Source: an uncultured Allomuricauda sp. (GTDB lineage: Bacteria > Bacteroidota > Bacteroidia > Flavobacteriales > Flavobacteriaceae). From it: a stretch of DNA of 64,000 bases. The position numbers were made by a program, and so were the translations under genes. The notes beneath the pieces were generated by a model that was not told where the DNA came from, made no database searches, and saw only the letters and a program-made list of their open reading frames with translations. Of the stretch, positions 52,285 through 62,329 are shown one piece after another; position 1 is the stretch's first letter, and each line of letters starts with the position of its first letter. Where the stretch lies: positions 1-64,000 of the forward strand of contig NZ_CAMYIC010000026.1 in assembly GCF_947258355.1 (NCBI RefSeq), read 5' to 3'.

Positions 52285-54491
52285 GGTTTTATAAAACGTT
52301 TTAAAAGCTGCCTTACCCTTGTAGTATTTTCCACATGGTATTTGGCCTGTGTTTTTTTGAGTCCAACTTTAACTGTGACTGCGGAATCCGGGAGTTCTTG
52401 GAACATAAATTCATCTGTCCAGTCATCGCCAATGGCAAAAACAAAGTCGTAATCATCTTCGCTCAACATTCGGGTAGCGGCCCTTCCTTTGTTCACATTG
52501 CTACTTTTTACCTCCATCACCTTGTTGCCGTTCAATACACTAATATCGTCATTACCGATCAAACTCCGTAATACGGTGTTGAGCTCCGTTGCCCTTTTTG
52601 TGCCAAAATCAGGGTCGGTATTACGGTAATGCCAAGCTAGGGAATAGTTTTTTTCTTCAATAAAAGAACCGGGGGTCCTATCCACAAATGACTCCAATAC
52701 CGGTCGTATTTTGTTCATCCATTCCCCTTTGACCTGCTCCAACATCTTAAAATCCTCTCCGTTTCGGGAAATCCATACCCCGTGCTCCACGATCATATTG
52801 TATTTTTTGGGCAAGAACCAACGTCCAAAAGTCTGTTTGTCCCGTCCACTGATCAAAAATACGGTGGTATCTTCTTGTTGGTGCAGCTTGTCCAATAGCT
52901 CATACAATTCTTCGTCGGGTGAAGCTTGTTGTGGGTCCTTATGGAACCCTGCCAAAGTTCCATCGTAATCCAAGAACAACAATCGTTTTTTGGATTTCAC
53001 ATATGCTTCCTGGATGGACAATAATCTTTCTGATGACATTTTTTCAGAAATAAAGGCTTTGCCCAAATCCCTGTTTTCTTTTAATGCATTCATAAACTCA
53101 TTGGCCCATACTTCCACATTATAGCGTTCCAATCTTTTCTGGAGAAAGGTATTTCGGGATACCTGTTCTTCCAGGGGCATGTTAAAGGCCCTTTTTAAGG
53201 TGTCTGCTTGTTGTTCAAAATTGTTGGGGTTTATCAAAAGTGCCTCATTCATTTCGTAAGCAGAGCCAGCCATTTCACTCAAAATAAGTACACCGGATTT
53301 GTCGGTGCGGGTCGCAATATATTCTTTGGCCACTAAGTTCATTCCGTCCCTTAGAGGTGTTAGCCAAGCAATGTCACTAGAGGTGTACAGGTCTATGAGG
53401 CTTTCAAATGCCAATGATCGGTAGAAATACCAAATAGGTGTCCAGTTTACGGTGGACAACTCACCGTTTATACGACCTACCAGTTCATCAACCTCTCTTT
53501 TTAATAATTGATACTGAGGTACATTGGAACGGGAGGGTACGGCCAATATGATCAACCTTACTTTTTCTTTGTATTCCGGATACTTCTGAAGGAAATACTC
53601 AAATGCATTGATACGCTTGGCGATTCCCTTACTGTAATCCAATCGATCTATGGATAAGATAAGCTTGGTATCGGGTGCGGATGCTTTGTGGTTGTCCAAA
53701 CGCACTTGTAAGTCGCTTCGTTCATCCTTGCTTTTGGAATCGTGCAACACAGCAGCATCCCTGAACTTTTTGTAATCGATTCCCATAGGGAAAGAATCCA
53801 CTTTGATGACCCTATTGTCCAGATAGATTTCGTTAAAGCTTACATCTAAACCGATAAGTCTTCGAACGGAGCTTAAAAAATGTCTTTCATAATCATAGGT
53901 ATGGAAACCAATGAGGTCCGAGCCCAACAATCCTTCCAAGATTTCTTCACGCCAGGGCAGGGTTCGGAATATCTCAAAGGAAGGGAAGGGGATATGCAGA
54001 AAGAATCCAATGGTGGTATCCGGGCGTTTTTCGCGCACCATTTGTGGTACAAGCATCAATTGGTAGTCATGTACCCAAATAGTATCGTCTTCGGTAGAAT
54101 TTTCTATAATGGCATCGGCAAATTTTTGGTTTACCGCTTTGTAGGTGTCCCAGTAGTTCAGTTCAAACTCGGAATACTTCAAAAAATAATGAAAAAGGGG
54201 CCATATGGTCCTGTTACTGAAACCATAGTAAAAACCGTCGACTTCATCCGAATTGAGCTTTACTTTTGCACAACCGTGCTCTTTCAGAGCCTTGTCAATA
54301 TCCGCTTCCAGTTCTTCAGGTGTGTCCTCATCCGTTAACCCGGACCAACCAATCCATAGACTTTCTCCTCCGCTGTGCACAGATTTCATTCCTGTGGCCA
54401 GACCCCCAACACTTGGTATTGCATTGATTGTTCCATTGCTAATTTGTAATTGAACGGGTAGTCGATTTGAGATTATGATAGTTTTGCCCAT
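52281..54491 (-). CDS. otsA-otsB fusion: Bifunctional trehalose-6-phosphate synthase / trehalose-6-phosphatase
   Basis: A 736-residue fusion. The GT20 synthase domain (about 1-470) starts TIIISNRLPVQL with VGGLATG and ends at a LVAKEYIATR-type nucleotide site. The HAD phosphatase domain (about 490-736) carries LFLDYDGTLAGF (DxDGT nucleophile), a GRDKQTF motif and GDDWTDEFMF. Makes trehalose from UDP-glucose and glucose-6-phosphate in the cytosol for osmotic and stress protection. First gene of a tight minus-strand string; divergent from GH15. Confidence 0.95.
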   Translation of the reverse strand: MGKTIIISNRLPVQLQISNGTINAIPSVGGLATGMKSVHSGGESLWIGWSGLTDEDTPEELEADIDKALKEHGCAKVKLNSDEVDGFYYGFSNRTIWPLFHYFLKYSEFELNYWDTYKAVNQKFADAIIENSTEDDTIWVHDYQLMLVPQMVREKRPDTTIGFFLHIPFPSFEIFRTLPWREEILEGLLGSDLIGFHTYDYERHFLSSVRRLIGLDVSFNEIYLDNRVIKVDSFPMGIDYKKFRDAAVLHDSKSKDERSDLQVRLDNHKASAPDTKLILSIDRLDYSKGIAKRINAFEYFLQKYPEYKEKVRLIILAVPSRSNVPQYQLLKREVDELVGRINGELSTVNWTPIWYFYRSLAFESLIDLYTSSDIAWLTPLRDGMNLVAKEYIATRTDKSGVLILSEMAGSAYEMNEALLINPNNFEQQADTLKRAFNMPLEEQVSRNTFLQKRLERYNVEVWANEFMNALKENRDLGKAFISEKMSSERLLSIQEAYVKSKKRLLFLDYDGTLAGFHKDPQQASPDEELYELLDKLHQQEDTTVFLISGRDKQTFGRWFLPKKYNMIVEHGVWISRNGEDFKMLEQVKGEWMNKIRPVLESFVDRTPGSFIEEKNYSLAWHYRNTDPDFGTKRATELNTVLRSLIGNDDISVLNGNKVMEVKSSNVNKGRAATRMLSEDDYDFVFAIGDDWTDEFMFQELPDSAVTVKVGLKKTQAKYHVENTTRVRQLLKRFIKP

Positions 54492-54594
54492 AAAAGGATG
54501 ATTTTTGACGTATTTTAATTTTTTGTTTCTTTAAAATTCGGGAAATTCGAGCGCAAAACCAATTACTTCTAACCCTTTTGAGAATTTTTGACCT

Positions 54595-56394
54595 ATGGAC
54601 AATTTGAATTACGGAATTATAGGAAATTGCAGGAGTGCGGCATTGATTTCCAAAGAAGGCTCCATAGACTGGTGCTGCTTACCGCAATTTGACTCAACTT
54701 CGATATTTGCAAAATTGCTCGATGAGCAAAAAGGAGGCAGTTTTGAAATACATCCGAAAGGGAATTATAACATTGAACAAGAGTATTATCGCAATACGGC
54801 CATTTTAATAACGCGATTTACGGAAGACGACAATGTTTTCGAGGTGCACGACTTTATGCCCCGGCACCATAAAATGAACGGAAAGTACAAGGCACAGCCC
54901 GAAATTATCCGTTACATAAAATATATTTCAGGAAAACCGAAGTTTACCGTTAAATACGACCCCAAGCTAGAGTATGGATTGGGTGCGACCAAGCATTTTG
55001 TTAAAAAGGATTTTATTGCCAGCCTTACCCATAAGCTAAAATACGATACACTTTTTATGTATACTTCTTTTGACAAGGAGCGTATTTTGGAGGGTGGTGA
55101 GATTATTTTGAAAGAAGACGGCTATTTTTTGATTTGTTACAATGAAAAAATATTGAAGCCTACCACCGATACCATGGGTCTGGAACTGGAACGTACCAAG
55201 GTGTATTGGTTGGATTGGGCTGCAAAGACCCCTAATTACGAGAAATTTAAAGATGATATAATCCGAAGTGCCATAACACTTAAAATGTTGACCTATGACA
55301 AAACAGGTGCTGTTTTGGCCGCTGCTACCACATCGCTTCCTGAAACCATTGGTGAAGTAAGAAACTGGGATTATCGTTTTTGTTGGATAAGGGATGCTTC
55401 CATGGTGATCAAGGTGGTTTCCGAACTTGGACACAAGAACTCAGCCAAGCGCTACCTTCAGTTTATTATTGATTTGATGCCCGACAAGGATGAGAAACTC
55501 CAGATTATGTATGGCATTAATAAGGAAAAAACACTTACAGAAAGGACCTTGAATCATTTTGATGGTTATAAAGGCTCTAAGCCTGTTCGCATTGGCAATG
55601 CAGCTTACAAACAACGTCAAAACGACATATATGGAATTTTGATGGATGTGATCTATGAGCAGTTACGAAATTTTAGTAACGATATTGAAAATGTGGAGGA
55701 GCTTTGGAGCATAACCAAAGGAATCGTTTGGATTGTTGGAAAACACTGGGAGGAGCCAGATAAAGGTATTTGGGAATTCCGTGGGGAAGACAAGCACTTT
55801 ACTTTTTCCAAAGTATTATGTTGGGTGGCTTTGGACCGTGCGATAAAAGTGGCCAAAATGTTCGGCAAAACCCGAAAATTGGAACGTTGGACCGCTCTTG
55901 AGCAGGAAATTAAGGAAGACATCCATAAAAATGCATGGAACAATGATATCAATGCGTTTGTCCAGAGTTATGGTTCTCGACACTTGGATGCTTCGGTACT
56001 TTTAATGGAGCCCTACGGCTTTATCCATGCACGCGACCCAAAATATGTGAGTACTGTGAAAGCCATAGAGGATGGCCTTAGTAATGATGGTCTTTTATAT
56101 AGATATAAAAACGAGGATGACTTTGGACTCCCATCTTCTTCATTTACCATTTGTACGTTTTGGTTTATCAATGCCTTGTTCAAGATTGGTGAGGAGGAAA
56201 AAGCATTGGAACGTTTCGAACGCTTATTGAGCTACAGTAATCATTTAGGGCTCTTTAGCGAGGATATCGATTTTAAGACCAAAAGGTTATTGGGTAATTT
56301 TCCACAGGCCTACTCGCATTTGGCACTGATTGAATGCGCTATTAACTTCTCCAAAAAACAAGGGGATGAAAAAATAATGGAATCCATAGGGTGA
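54595..56394 (+). CDS. GH15 glycoside hydrolase (trehalase/glucoamylase-like)
   Basis: A 599-residue cytosolic enzyme (no signal peptide). The N-terminal beta-sandwich has YGIIGNCRSAALISKEGSIDW; the (alpha/alpha)6 barrel has NWDYRFCWIRDAS, GIWEFRGEDKHFTFSKVLCW and the second acidic site GLFSEDID near 560. The GH15 family includes glucoamylase, glucodextranase and bacterial trehalase. Divergent placement beside the trehalose synthase favours a trehalose-degrading role. Confidence 0.9.
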   Translation: MDNLNYGIIGNCRSAALISKEGSIDWCCLPQFDSTSIFAKLLDEQKGGSFEIHPKGNYNIEQEYYRNTAILITRFTEDDNVFEVHDFMPRHHKMNGKYKAQPEIIRYIKYISGKPKFTVKYDPKLEYGLGATKHFVKKDFIASLTHKLKYDTLFMYTSFDKERILEGGEIILKEDGYFLICYNEKILKPTTDTMGLELERTKVYWLDWAAKTPNYEKFKDDIIRSAITLKMLTYDKTGAVLAAATTSLPETIGEVRNWDYRFCWIRDASMVIKVVSELGHKNSAKRYLQFIIDLMPDKDEKLQIMYGINKEKTLTERTLNHFDGYKGSKPVRIGNAAYKQRQNDIYGILMDVIYEQLRNFSNDIENVEELWSITKGIVWIVGKHWEEPDKGIWEFRGEDKHFTFSKVLCWVALDRAIKVAKMFGKTRKLERWTALEQEIKEDIHKNAWNNDINAFVQSYGSRHLDASVLLMEPYGFIHARDPKYVSTVKAIEDGLSNDGLLYRYKNEDDFGLPSSSFTICTFWFINALFKIGEEEKALERFERLLSYSNHLGLFSEDIDFKTKRLLGNFPQAYSHLALIECAINFSKKQGDEKIMESIG

Positions 56395-56396
56395 TA

Positions 56397-56424
56397 AAAA
56401 AACGCCCCAAATTGGGGCGTTTTC
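56397..56424 (+). terminator. Intrinsic terminator after GH15
   Basis: AACGCCCC / GGGGCGTT stem with an AAATT loop and short T run. GC-rich stem of 8 bp or more. Confidence 0.85.
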
Positions 56425-56462
56425 AAATCCTAGTGGGTTTTTCATCCCAACAAATATTTGAA

Positions 56463-58271
56463 TTAGTCAAAGGTATACCCGTTATCTGCGGCAACTTTGT
56501 CAGCAATCTGCGTTCTAAGTTCCACAACATTGGGTTGATTTGTATACTTGGTAAAGCGTTTCAGTCCCATCAACATCATACGTTGTTCATCTCCTTCGGC
56601 AAAGGAAACAATTCCTTCCTTGGCTTTTTGTTGGATGATGTCGACCGCCCTGTACAAATACAGTTTGGACATGGCGATTTGCGCAGCTTGGGCTTCCTCA
56701 CCAAAACGTTTCGCATTTTTCTCAGTTCTTAGGATAGCAGATTCCGCCATATAAATTTGGATCAAAATATCGGAAGCGGCCATCAAAAGCATTTGATGCT
56801 TTTCCAAATCAGGTCCAAATTTTTGAACAGCGCTACCAGCGACCATCAAGAATACTTTTTTCAATCTGGCTATCAGGTCCTTTTCTTCGGAAAGGAGTTC
56901 GGAAAAATCCGGTGTATCAAAAGATGGAATCCCCATAAGTTCCTCTCCCACAGCAGTTGCAGGGCCTAAAAGGTCCACGTGGCCTTTCATGGCTTTCTTT
57001 ACCAACATTCCTACGGATAGCATACGGTTGATTTCGTTGGTACCTTCATAAATCCTGGAAATACGAGCGTCTCTCCAGGCAGATTCCATTGGGGTATCGG
57101 CGCTAAAGCCCATTCCCCCGAATACTTGGATACCTTCGTCCGTGGTATGCTGAACGTGCTCGGAAACGGCCACTTTTAGAATGGAACATTCGATAGCATA
57201 TTCCTCTACACCTTTAAGTTCTGCCTCTTGGTGTGAGTTGCCACTTGCTTCGCGAATGGCAATTCTGTCCTCGATGTTTTTGGCGGCACGATAACAAGCT
57301 GCCTCATCCACATAAGCATTGGTAGCCATATCCGCGATTTTTGCTTTGATGGCGCCAAAGTTAATAATCGGTGTTTTAAACTGTATGCGCTCGTTGGCAT
57401 ATTTTGTGGCTTCGTTCAGTACTCGGCGCTGTGCTTCCAAACAAGCAGCTGCCAATTTGATTCTTCCCACGTTAAGGGCATTCATGGCAATCTTGAACCC
57501 ATTGCCTCTTTCGGAAAGCATGTTTTCGACTGGGACTTTTGTCTCGTTGAAAAATACTTGACGGGTAGAGGAGGAGTGAATACCCAATTTCTTCTCTTCG
57601 TCACCAAAACTGATTCCATTTTCTGAATCGTTTTCAACAATGAAACCGGTGATGTTCTTATCGTCTTCTATTCTGGCAAAAACAATGAATAGGTTGCAGA
57701 ATCCAGCATTTGAAATCCACATTTTTTGACCAGTAATGCTGTAGTATTTACCATCTTCGGAAAGAACGGCCTTGGTTTTACCTGAATTGGCATCCGAACC
57801 TGCTCCGGGTTCCGTTAAGCAATATGCACCAAACCATTCACCAGTGGCCAACCTAGGAACATATTTCTGTTTTTGCTCCTCGGTTCCATATAGGGTAATG
57901 GGCATTGTGCCAATACCGGTGTGCGCCCCAAAAGCAGTACTGAAAGATCCTGTTGCACCGGAAATGTAGTCGCAGACCAACATAGTGGATACAAACCCCA
58001 TTCCCATACCACCATAGGCTTCAGGAACCGCGATGCTCAATAAACCGAGTTCACCGGCTTTTCTCATACACTCTTCGGTGTAGGCATAATCCTTTTTCTC
58101 GAAACGTTCCCAATGCGCCCAAAGCTCTCTATCCACAAACTCCTTTGTGCTTTCACGCATCATTTTTTGTTCTTCGTTGAGGTCCTCAAGGGTGAATATG
58201 TCCTCGCATTTGGTCTCTTTGACCAAAAATTGACCTCCTCTCAGTATGTCTTTTTCAATTGTATCGCTCAT
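56463..58271 (-). CDS. fadE: Acyl-CoA dehydrogenase (FadE-type, long form)
   Basis: A 602-residue flavoenzyme, longer than classic ACADs (about 380) because of a C-terminal helical extension, as in the Bacillus FadE. Visible motifs are CLTEPGAGSDANSGKT, QKMWISNAGF and the FGGMGFSADTPMESAWRDARISRIYEGTNEI C-terminal flavin/subunit site. Catalyses the first step of beta-oxidation. Last gene of the fad operon, 22 bp after fadA. Confidence 0.94.
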   Translation of the reverse strand: MSDTIEKDILRGGQFLVKETKCEDIFTLEDLNEEQKMMRESTKEFVDRELWAHWERFEKKDYAYTEECMRKAGELGLLSIAVPEAYGGMGMGFVSTMLVCDYISGATGSFSTAFGAHTGIGTMPITLYGTEEQKQKYVPRLATGEWFGAYCLTEPGAGSDANSGKTKAVLSEDGKYYSITGQKMWISNAGFCNLFIVFARIEDDKNITGFIVENDSENGISFGDEEKKLGIHSSSTRQVFFNETKVPVENMLSERGNGFKIAMNALNVGRIKLAAACLEAQRRVLNEATKYANERIQFKTPIINFGAIKAKIADMATNAYVDEAACYRAAKNIEDRIAIREASGNSHQEAELKGVEEYAIECSILKVAVSEHVQHTTDEGIQVFGGMGFSADTPMESAWRDARISRIYEGTNEINRMLSVGMLVKKAMKGHVDLLGPATAVGEELMGIPSFDTPDFSELLSEEKDLIARLKKVFLMVAGSAVQKFGPDLEKHQMLLMAASDILIQIYMAESAILRTEKNAKRFGEEAQAAQIAMSKLYLYRAVDIIQQKAKEGIVSFAEGDEQRMMLMGLKRFTKYTNQPNVVELRTQIADKVAADNGYTFD

Positions 58272-58293
58272 GATTTTTTGTGTTTAGTAGTTT

Positions 58294-59484
58294 TTAATTT
58301 AGGAATTCGAATATACCAGCGGCACCTTGTCCTGTGCCAACGCACATGGTGACCATGCCATATTTACCTTTCATATCACGCTTTCTCATTTCATCGAAAA
58401 GCTGAACTGACAGTTTAGCTCCGGTACAGCCTAACGGATGTCCAAGAGCGATGGCTCCTCCATTGACATTTACGATGTCTTGGTTTAATCCAAGTTCACG
58501 GATAACGGCCAATGATTGTGATGCAAAAGCTTCGTTCAATTCAATTAAATCAATATCGTCTTGCTTTAATCCAGCCTGTTTCAATGCTTTTGGAATGGCT
58601 TTTACAGGTCCTATCCCCATAATTCTGGGCTCCACACCTGCAGCGGCATAGTTGACCAAGCGGGCTATGGGTTCCAGATTAAGTTCTTTTACCATTTCTT
58701 CACTCATTACCATAACAAAGGCAGCTCCATCACTCATTTGTGACGAGTTTCCAGCGGTAACGCTTCCTCCTGCTGCGAAAACTGGCCTTAGCTTGTTCAA
58801 TGTAGGGATGTTGGTCCCTTTTCTTGGCCCTTCGTCTTTTTTTACCGTATAGGTGTTGCTTTCTTTTTTTCCGGCTTCGTTCACAAAAGTATGTTCCACT
58901 TCAATGGGTACAATCTGATCTTGGAAGCGATTCTCTTCTTGGGCTTTCAAAGCCTTCATGTGGGAATTATAAGCAAATTCATCTTGATCTTCACGGGACA
59001 CCTTGAATTGTTTGGCCACGGCTTCTGCAGTGAGGCCCATTCCCCAATAATAATCTTCATGCCCTTCTTTGGCCGTGGCATAATCTGGGGTTGGTTTGTA
59101 ACCTCCCATGGGAATATAGCTCATACTTTCCGCTCCACCGGCAATGATACAGTCTGCCATTCCAGATTGAATCTTGGCGGAGGCAATACCAATGGTTTCC
59201 AAACCTGAAGCGCAATACCGGTTTACGGTAACGCCTGGTACGTCTTCAATATCAAGTCCCATGAGTGAGATGAGTCTTCCCATATTCAGACCTTGCTCGG
59301 CTTCTGGCATTGCATTCCCTACAATAACGTCATCAATGCGTTTTTTATCCAACTCTGGCAATTCCTTCATCATGTATTCTATGGTTTCAGCAGCCAGTTC
59401 GTCTGGGCGCTTAAACCTGAACAGGCCCTTAGGTGCTTTGCCCACGGCTGTTCTATATCCTTTTACTATATATGCTGTTTTCAT
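58294..59484 (-). CDS. fadA: Acetyl-CoA C-acyltransferase (3-ketoacyl-CoA thiolase)
   Basis: A 396-residue thiolase with nucleophile Cys91 (NRYCASGLE), His349 (GHPLGCTG) and Cys381 (CVGTGQG). Carries out the thiolytic step of beta-oxidation, normally in complex with the multifunctional FadN/FadB protein whose gene is upstream. The two are separated here by a four-helix-bundle gene. Confidence 0.95.
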   Translation of the reverse strand: MKTAYIVKGYRTAVGKAPKGLFRFKRPDELAAETIEYMMKELPELDKKRIDDVIVGNAMPEAEQGLNMGRLISLMGLDIEDVPGVTVNRYCASGLETIGIASAKIQSGMADCIIAGGAESMSYIPMGGYKPTPDYATAKEGHEDYYWGMGLTAEAVAKQFKVSREDQDEFAYNSHMKALKAQEENRFQDQIVPIEVEHTFVNEAGKKESNTYTVKKDEGPRKGTNIPTLNKLRPVFAAGGSVTAGNSSQMSDGAAFVMVMSEEMVKELNLEPIARLVNYAAAGVEPRIMGIGPVKAIPKALKQAGLKQDDIDLIELNEAFASQSLAVIRELGLNQDIVNVNGGAIALGHPLGCTGAKLSVQLFDEMRKRDMKGKYGMVTMCVGTGQGAAGIFEFLN

Positions 59485-59521
59485 TTAAAAAGTATTGAGA
59501 ATTGAGATGTTGGTATTGAGA

Positions 59522-59869
59522 TTACAGTTTCGTTCCTAATGAATAAATCATTTTCTGTATTTCAATACATTCATCTATTAGTGTTTGTACTTTCTGGTTT
59601 TTAGTCAAGTTTAATTCAATAATTAAAATCAATTGCGTCTGTAATTCGTATAGCGAACCGTTCGCAATACCTAAAAAGTGCTTGAACTCTTTGTTTGAAT
59701 TTCTTCCTGCTCCTTCAGCAATATTGGAAGGAACTGAAATTGCACTTCTTTTAATTTGATTAATCAAACCAAATTTTTCGTCTTTTGGTAACTCAGGCAT
59801 CAGTAGGTAGATAGCCTTGGAAAGTTGAATCGATTTTCTCCAAATTTTTAAATCTTCTACCTTGTGCAT
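59522..59869 (-). CDS. Four-helix-bundle protein (23S rRNA IVS-type), inserted in the fad operon
   Basis: A 115-residue protein of the S23/TIGR02436 family (KVEDLKIWRKSIQLSKAIYLL, then SIPSNIAEG-like SVPSNIAEGAGR, and LGIANGSLYELQTQL). Relatives lie in 23S rRNA intervening sequences or are scattered as single genes; the fold is a pentameric bundle of unknown role. It is more AT-rich than the fad genes and is flanked by ATTGAG-rich DNA in inverted orientation, which suggests a cassette that inserted between fadN and fadA. Confidence 0.9.
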   Translation of the reverse strand: MHKVEDLKIWRKSIQLSKAIYLLMPELPKDEKFGLINQIKRSAISVPSNIAEGAGRNSNKEFKHFLGIANGSLYELQTQLILIIELNLTKNQKVQTLIDECIEIQKMIYSLGTKL

Positions 59870-59894
59870 TTCTGATTACTCAATTCTAGTATCT

Positions 59895-59922
59895 CACTAC
59901 TTTCGCAACTAGTTGCGTAGTG
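59895..59922. repeat. Imperfect inverted repeat across the fadN stop codon
   Basis: A 14-bp perfect palindrome, CGCAACTAGTTGCG (59904-59917), contains the fadN stop and is flanked by CACTA and TAGTG arms (59895-59899 and 59918-59922). It may be an element boundary, integration mark or mRNA hairpin; there is no T tract. Confidence 0.65.
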
Positions 59923-62314
59923 GTTTTCCTGTTTTTAACATATGTTGGATACGTTCCAAGGTCTTTCTTTCCGTACATAGGGATAGAAAAGCTTCTCTTT
60001 CCAAATCCAGAAGATATTGCTCTGTTACCATCGTTGCTTCAGATAAGTCACCACCGGCCATTACATAGGCCAATTTGTCGGCAATCTTTTTGTCGTGCTC
60101 AGAGATGTAGTGTCCAGCTTCCATAGAATCTGTACCTACCAAGAACATACCCAATGCTTGTTTTCCTAGCACTTTTACATCCTTTCGTTTTACTGGTTTA
60201 GTGTATCCTGCATCTGCCATGATCTTGGCATATGCCTTGGCTGTTGCTATTTGACGGTCTTTATTGACCACCACTACATCTTTCCCCTTTTGTAGGATGC
60301 CCAGGTCAAATGCCTCATAAGCCGAAGTTGATACCTTGGCCATTCCTATGGTTAGGAAATATTCTTGTAAAACGTTCAACTCAACATCGTTTTTTCTAAA
60401 GGTATCGGAAGCCCGAAGTGCCATTTCTTTGGAACCACCTCCACCAGGGATTACACCAACGCCAAACTCCACCAAACCTATATACGTTTCAGCTGCAGCC
60501 ACTACTTTATCGGCATGTAGCGAAAGTTCGCAACCACCGCCCAAGCACATACCGTGTGGGGCAGAAACCGTAGGGATAGAGGAATATCGCATGCGCATCA
60601 TAGTGTCCTGGAACATTTTGATGGCCATATTTAGCTCATCATATTCTTGTTCCACAGCCATCATAAAAATCATGCCGATGTTGGCACCTACTGAGAAATT
60701 TGCTGCTTGGTTACCAATTACCAATCCGGCAAAATCCTTTTCGGCAAGGTCCACTGCCTTGTTCAAGCCAGCGAGTACATCACCTCCTATGGTGTTCATT
60801 TTGGATTGGAATTCACAGTTTAGGATTCCATCACCTAAGTCTTCTATAACAACACCACTGTTTTTAAAGACTTCTTTGGTTTTTCGGATGTTGTCCAGAA
60901 TAATGAACGCATCCTGACCTGGAACTTTTTCCATGGTCTTTTTAGGAATATCATAGAAGTATGTATCACCTTCTTTTACGGTGTAGAAGGAATCAACTCC
61001 TGCTCCTTTCATTTCGGATACCCAAGAAGCAGCTTCCAAACCTTCAGCTTTGATGAGCTCCAGACCTTTGTCGAGTCCAATTGCATCCCAAATTTGGAAC
61101 GGTCCATGTTCCCAACCAAAGCCCGCCTTCATGGCGTCATCTATTTTGTATAATTCGTCAGTAATTTCAGGAATACGGTGGGTAACATAGGCGAATAGTG
61201 CTCCGAAGCTTTTTCTATAGAATTCTCCTGCCTTGTCTTTTCCCCCCACCAAAACGGGGAAACGGTCAATTACCTTGTCAATGGTCTTTGTGAGCTCTAG
61301 TGTGGCAAATTTCGCCTTTTTCTTGGAACGATAATCCATGGTGTCCAAGTCCAATGTGAGGATTTCGCTCTTGCCTTTATCGTCTTTTACTTTTTTGTAG
61401 AAACCTTGTCCGGATTTACTTCCCAACCATTTGTTGTCCATCATGGTTTGGATGAAATCGGGCAATTGGAAGAGTTCATGCCGCTCATCGTCTTTACAGT
61501 TCTCGCTGATTCCATTGGCTACATGTACCAAGGTATCCAATCCTACGACATCCACGGTTCGGAACGTTGCCGACTTTGGCCTGCCAATAACGGGTCCGGT
61601 CAGTTTATCGACTTCTTCCACCGTCATCCCCATTTCTTTCACAGCATGGAAAAGACTTTGGATACTGAATATTCCTATCCTGTTTCCGATAAAAGCCGGT
61701 GTATCTTTGGCGACCACTGATGTCTTGCCCAAGTATTGTTCCCCGTATCCGTTCAAGAAATCCAAAACGTCCTTTGAGGTTTTGGGCCCTGGAATGATTT
61801 CGAAGAGTTTCAAGTATCGTGCAGGGTTAAAAAAGTGGGTTCCACAGAAATGCTTCTGGAAATCATCGCTTCTCCCTTCGCTCATAAACTTAATGGGGAT
61901 ACCGGAAGTATTGGAAGTGATCAGGGTCCCCGGCTTACGATGTTTGTCCAGATTCTCGAACACCTGTTTTTTGATGTCCAATCGCTCCACGACCACCTCA
62001 ATGATCCAATCCACATCGGCTACCTTGGAAATATCGTCTTCTAGGTTACCTGTTGTTATACGGTCAGCAAATTTTTGATGGTAAATAGGAGAGGGCTTGG
62101 ATTTGAGTGCAGATGCCAATGAATCGTTTACAAGACGATTTCGGACGACCTTATCTTCCAAGGTAAGTCCTTTGGCCTTTTCCTTATCGTTTAGTTCTCG
62201 AGGAACTATGTCCAATAGTAATACCTCGACCCCAATATTTGCAAAATGGCATGCTATGCCACTGCCCATAATACCGGAACCAATTACGGCAACCTTGTTT
62301 ATATGCCTTTTCAT
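59909..62314 (-). CDS. fadN: 3-hydroxyacyl-CoA dehydrogenase / enoyl-CoA hydratase (FadN-type multifunctional enzyme)
   Basis: An 801-residue enzyme with the dehydrogenase first: NAD motif GSGIMGSG (12-19), the 3HCDH part and C-terminal domain to about 400, then the crotonase-like hydratase (about 480-700: VSAPHGMCLGGGCELSLHAD, then FGVGVIPGGGGSKEMALR). This domain order and length match Bacillus FadN rather than E. coli FadB. Catalyses hydration and oxidation in beta-oxidation. Starts 15 bp after the MarR stop. Confidence 0.95.
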   Translation of the reverse strand: MKRHINKVAVIGSGIMGSGIACHFANIGVEVLLLDIVPRELNDKEKAKGLTLEDKVVRNRLVNDSLASALKSKPSPIYHQKFADRITTGNLEDDISKVADVDWIIEVVVERLDIKKQVFENLDKHRKPGTLITSNTSGIPIKFMSEGRSDDFQKHFCGTHFFNPARYLKLFEIIPGPKTSKDVLDFLNGYGEQYLGKTSVVAKDTPAFIGNRIGIFSIQSLFHAVKEMGMTVEEVDKLTGPVIGRPKSATFRTVDVVGLDTLVHVANGISENCKDDERHELFQLPDFIQTMMDNKWLGSKSGQGFYKKVKDDKGKSEILTLDLDTMDYRSKKKAKFATLELTKTIDKVIDRFPVLVGGKDKAGEFYRKSFGALFAYVTHRIPEITDELYKIDDAMKAGFGWEHGPFQIWDAIGLDKGLELIKAEGLEAASWVSEMKGAGVDSFYTVKEGDTYFYDIPKKTMEKVPGQDAFIILDNIRKTKEVFKNSGVVIEDLGDGILNCEFQSKMNTIGGDVLAGLNKAVDLAEKDFAGLVIGNQAANFSVGANIGMIFMMAVEQEYDELNMAIKMFQDTMMRMRYSSIPTVSAPHGMCLGGGCELSLHADKVVAAAETYIGLVEFGVGVIPGGGGSKEMALRASDTFRKNDVELNVLQEYFLTIGMAKVSTSAYEAFDLGILQKGKDVVVVNKDRQIATAKAYAKIMADAGYTKPVKRKDVKVLGKQALGMFLVGTDSMEAGHYISEHDKKIADKLAYVMAGGDLSEATMVTEQYLLDLEREAFLSLCTERKTLERIQHMLKTGKPLRN

Positions 62315-62329
62315 GTGCGAGTTTGAAAT

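Noticed and set aside
61431..62078. 215-codon forward frame opposite fadN
   Set aside because: Antisense shadow; composition mirrors fadN codons.
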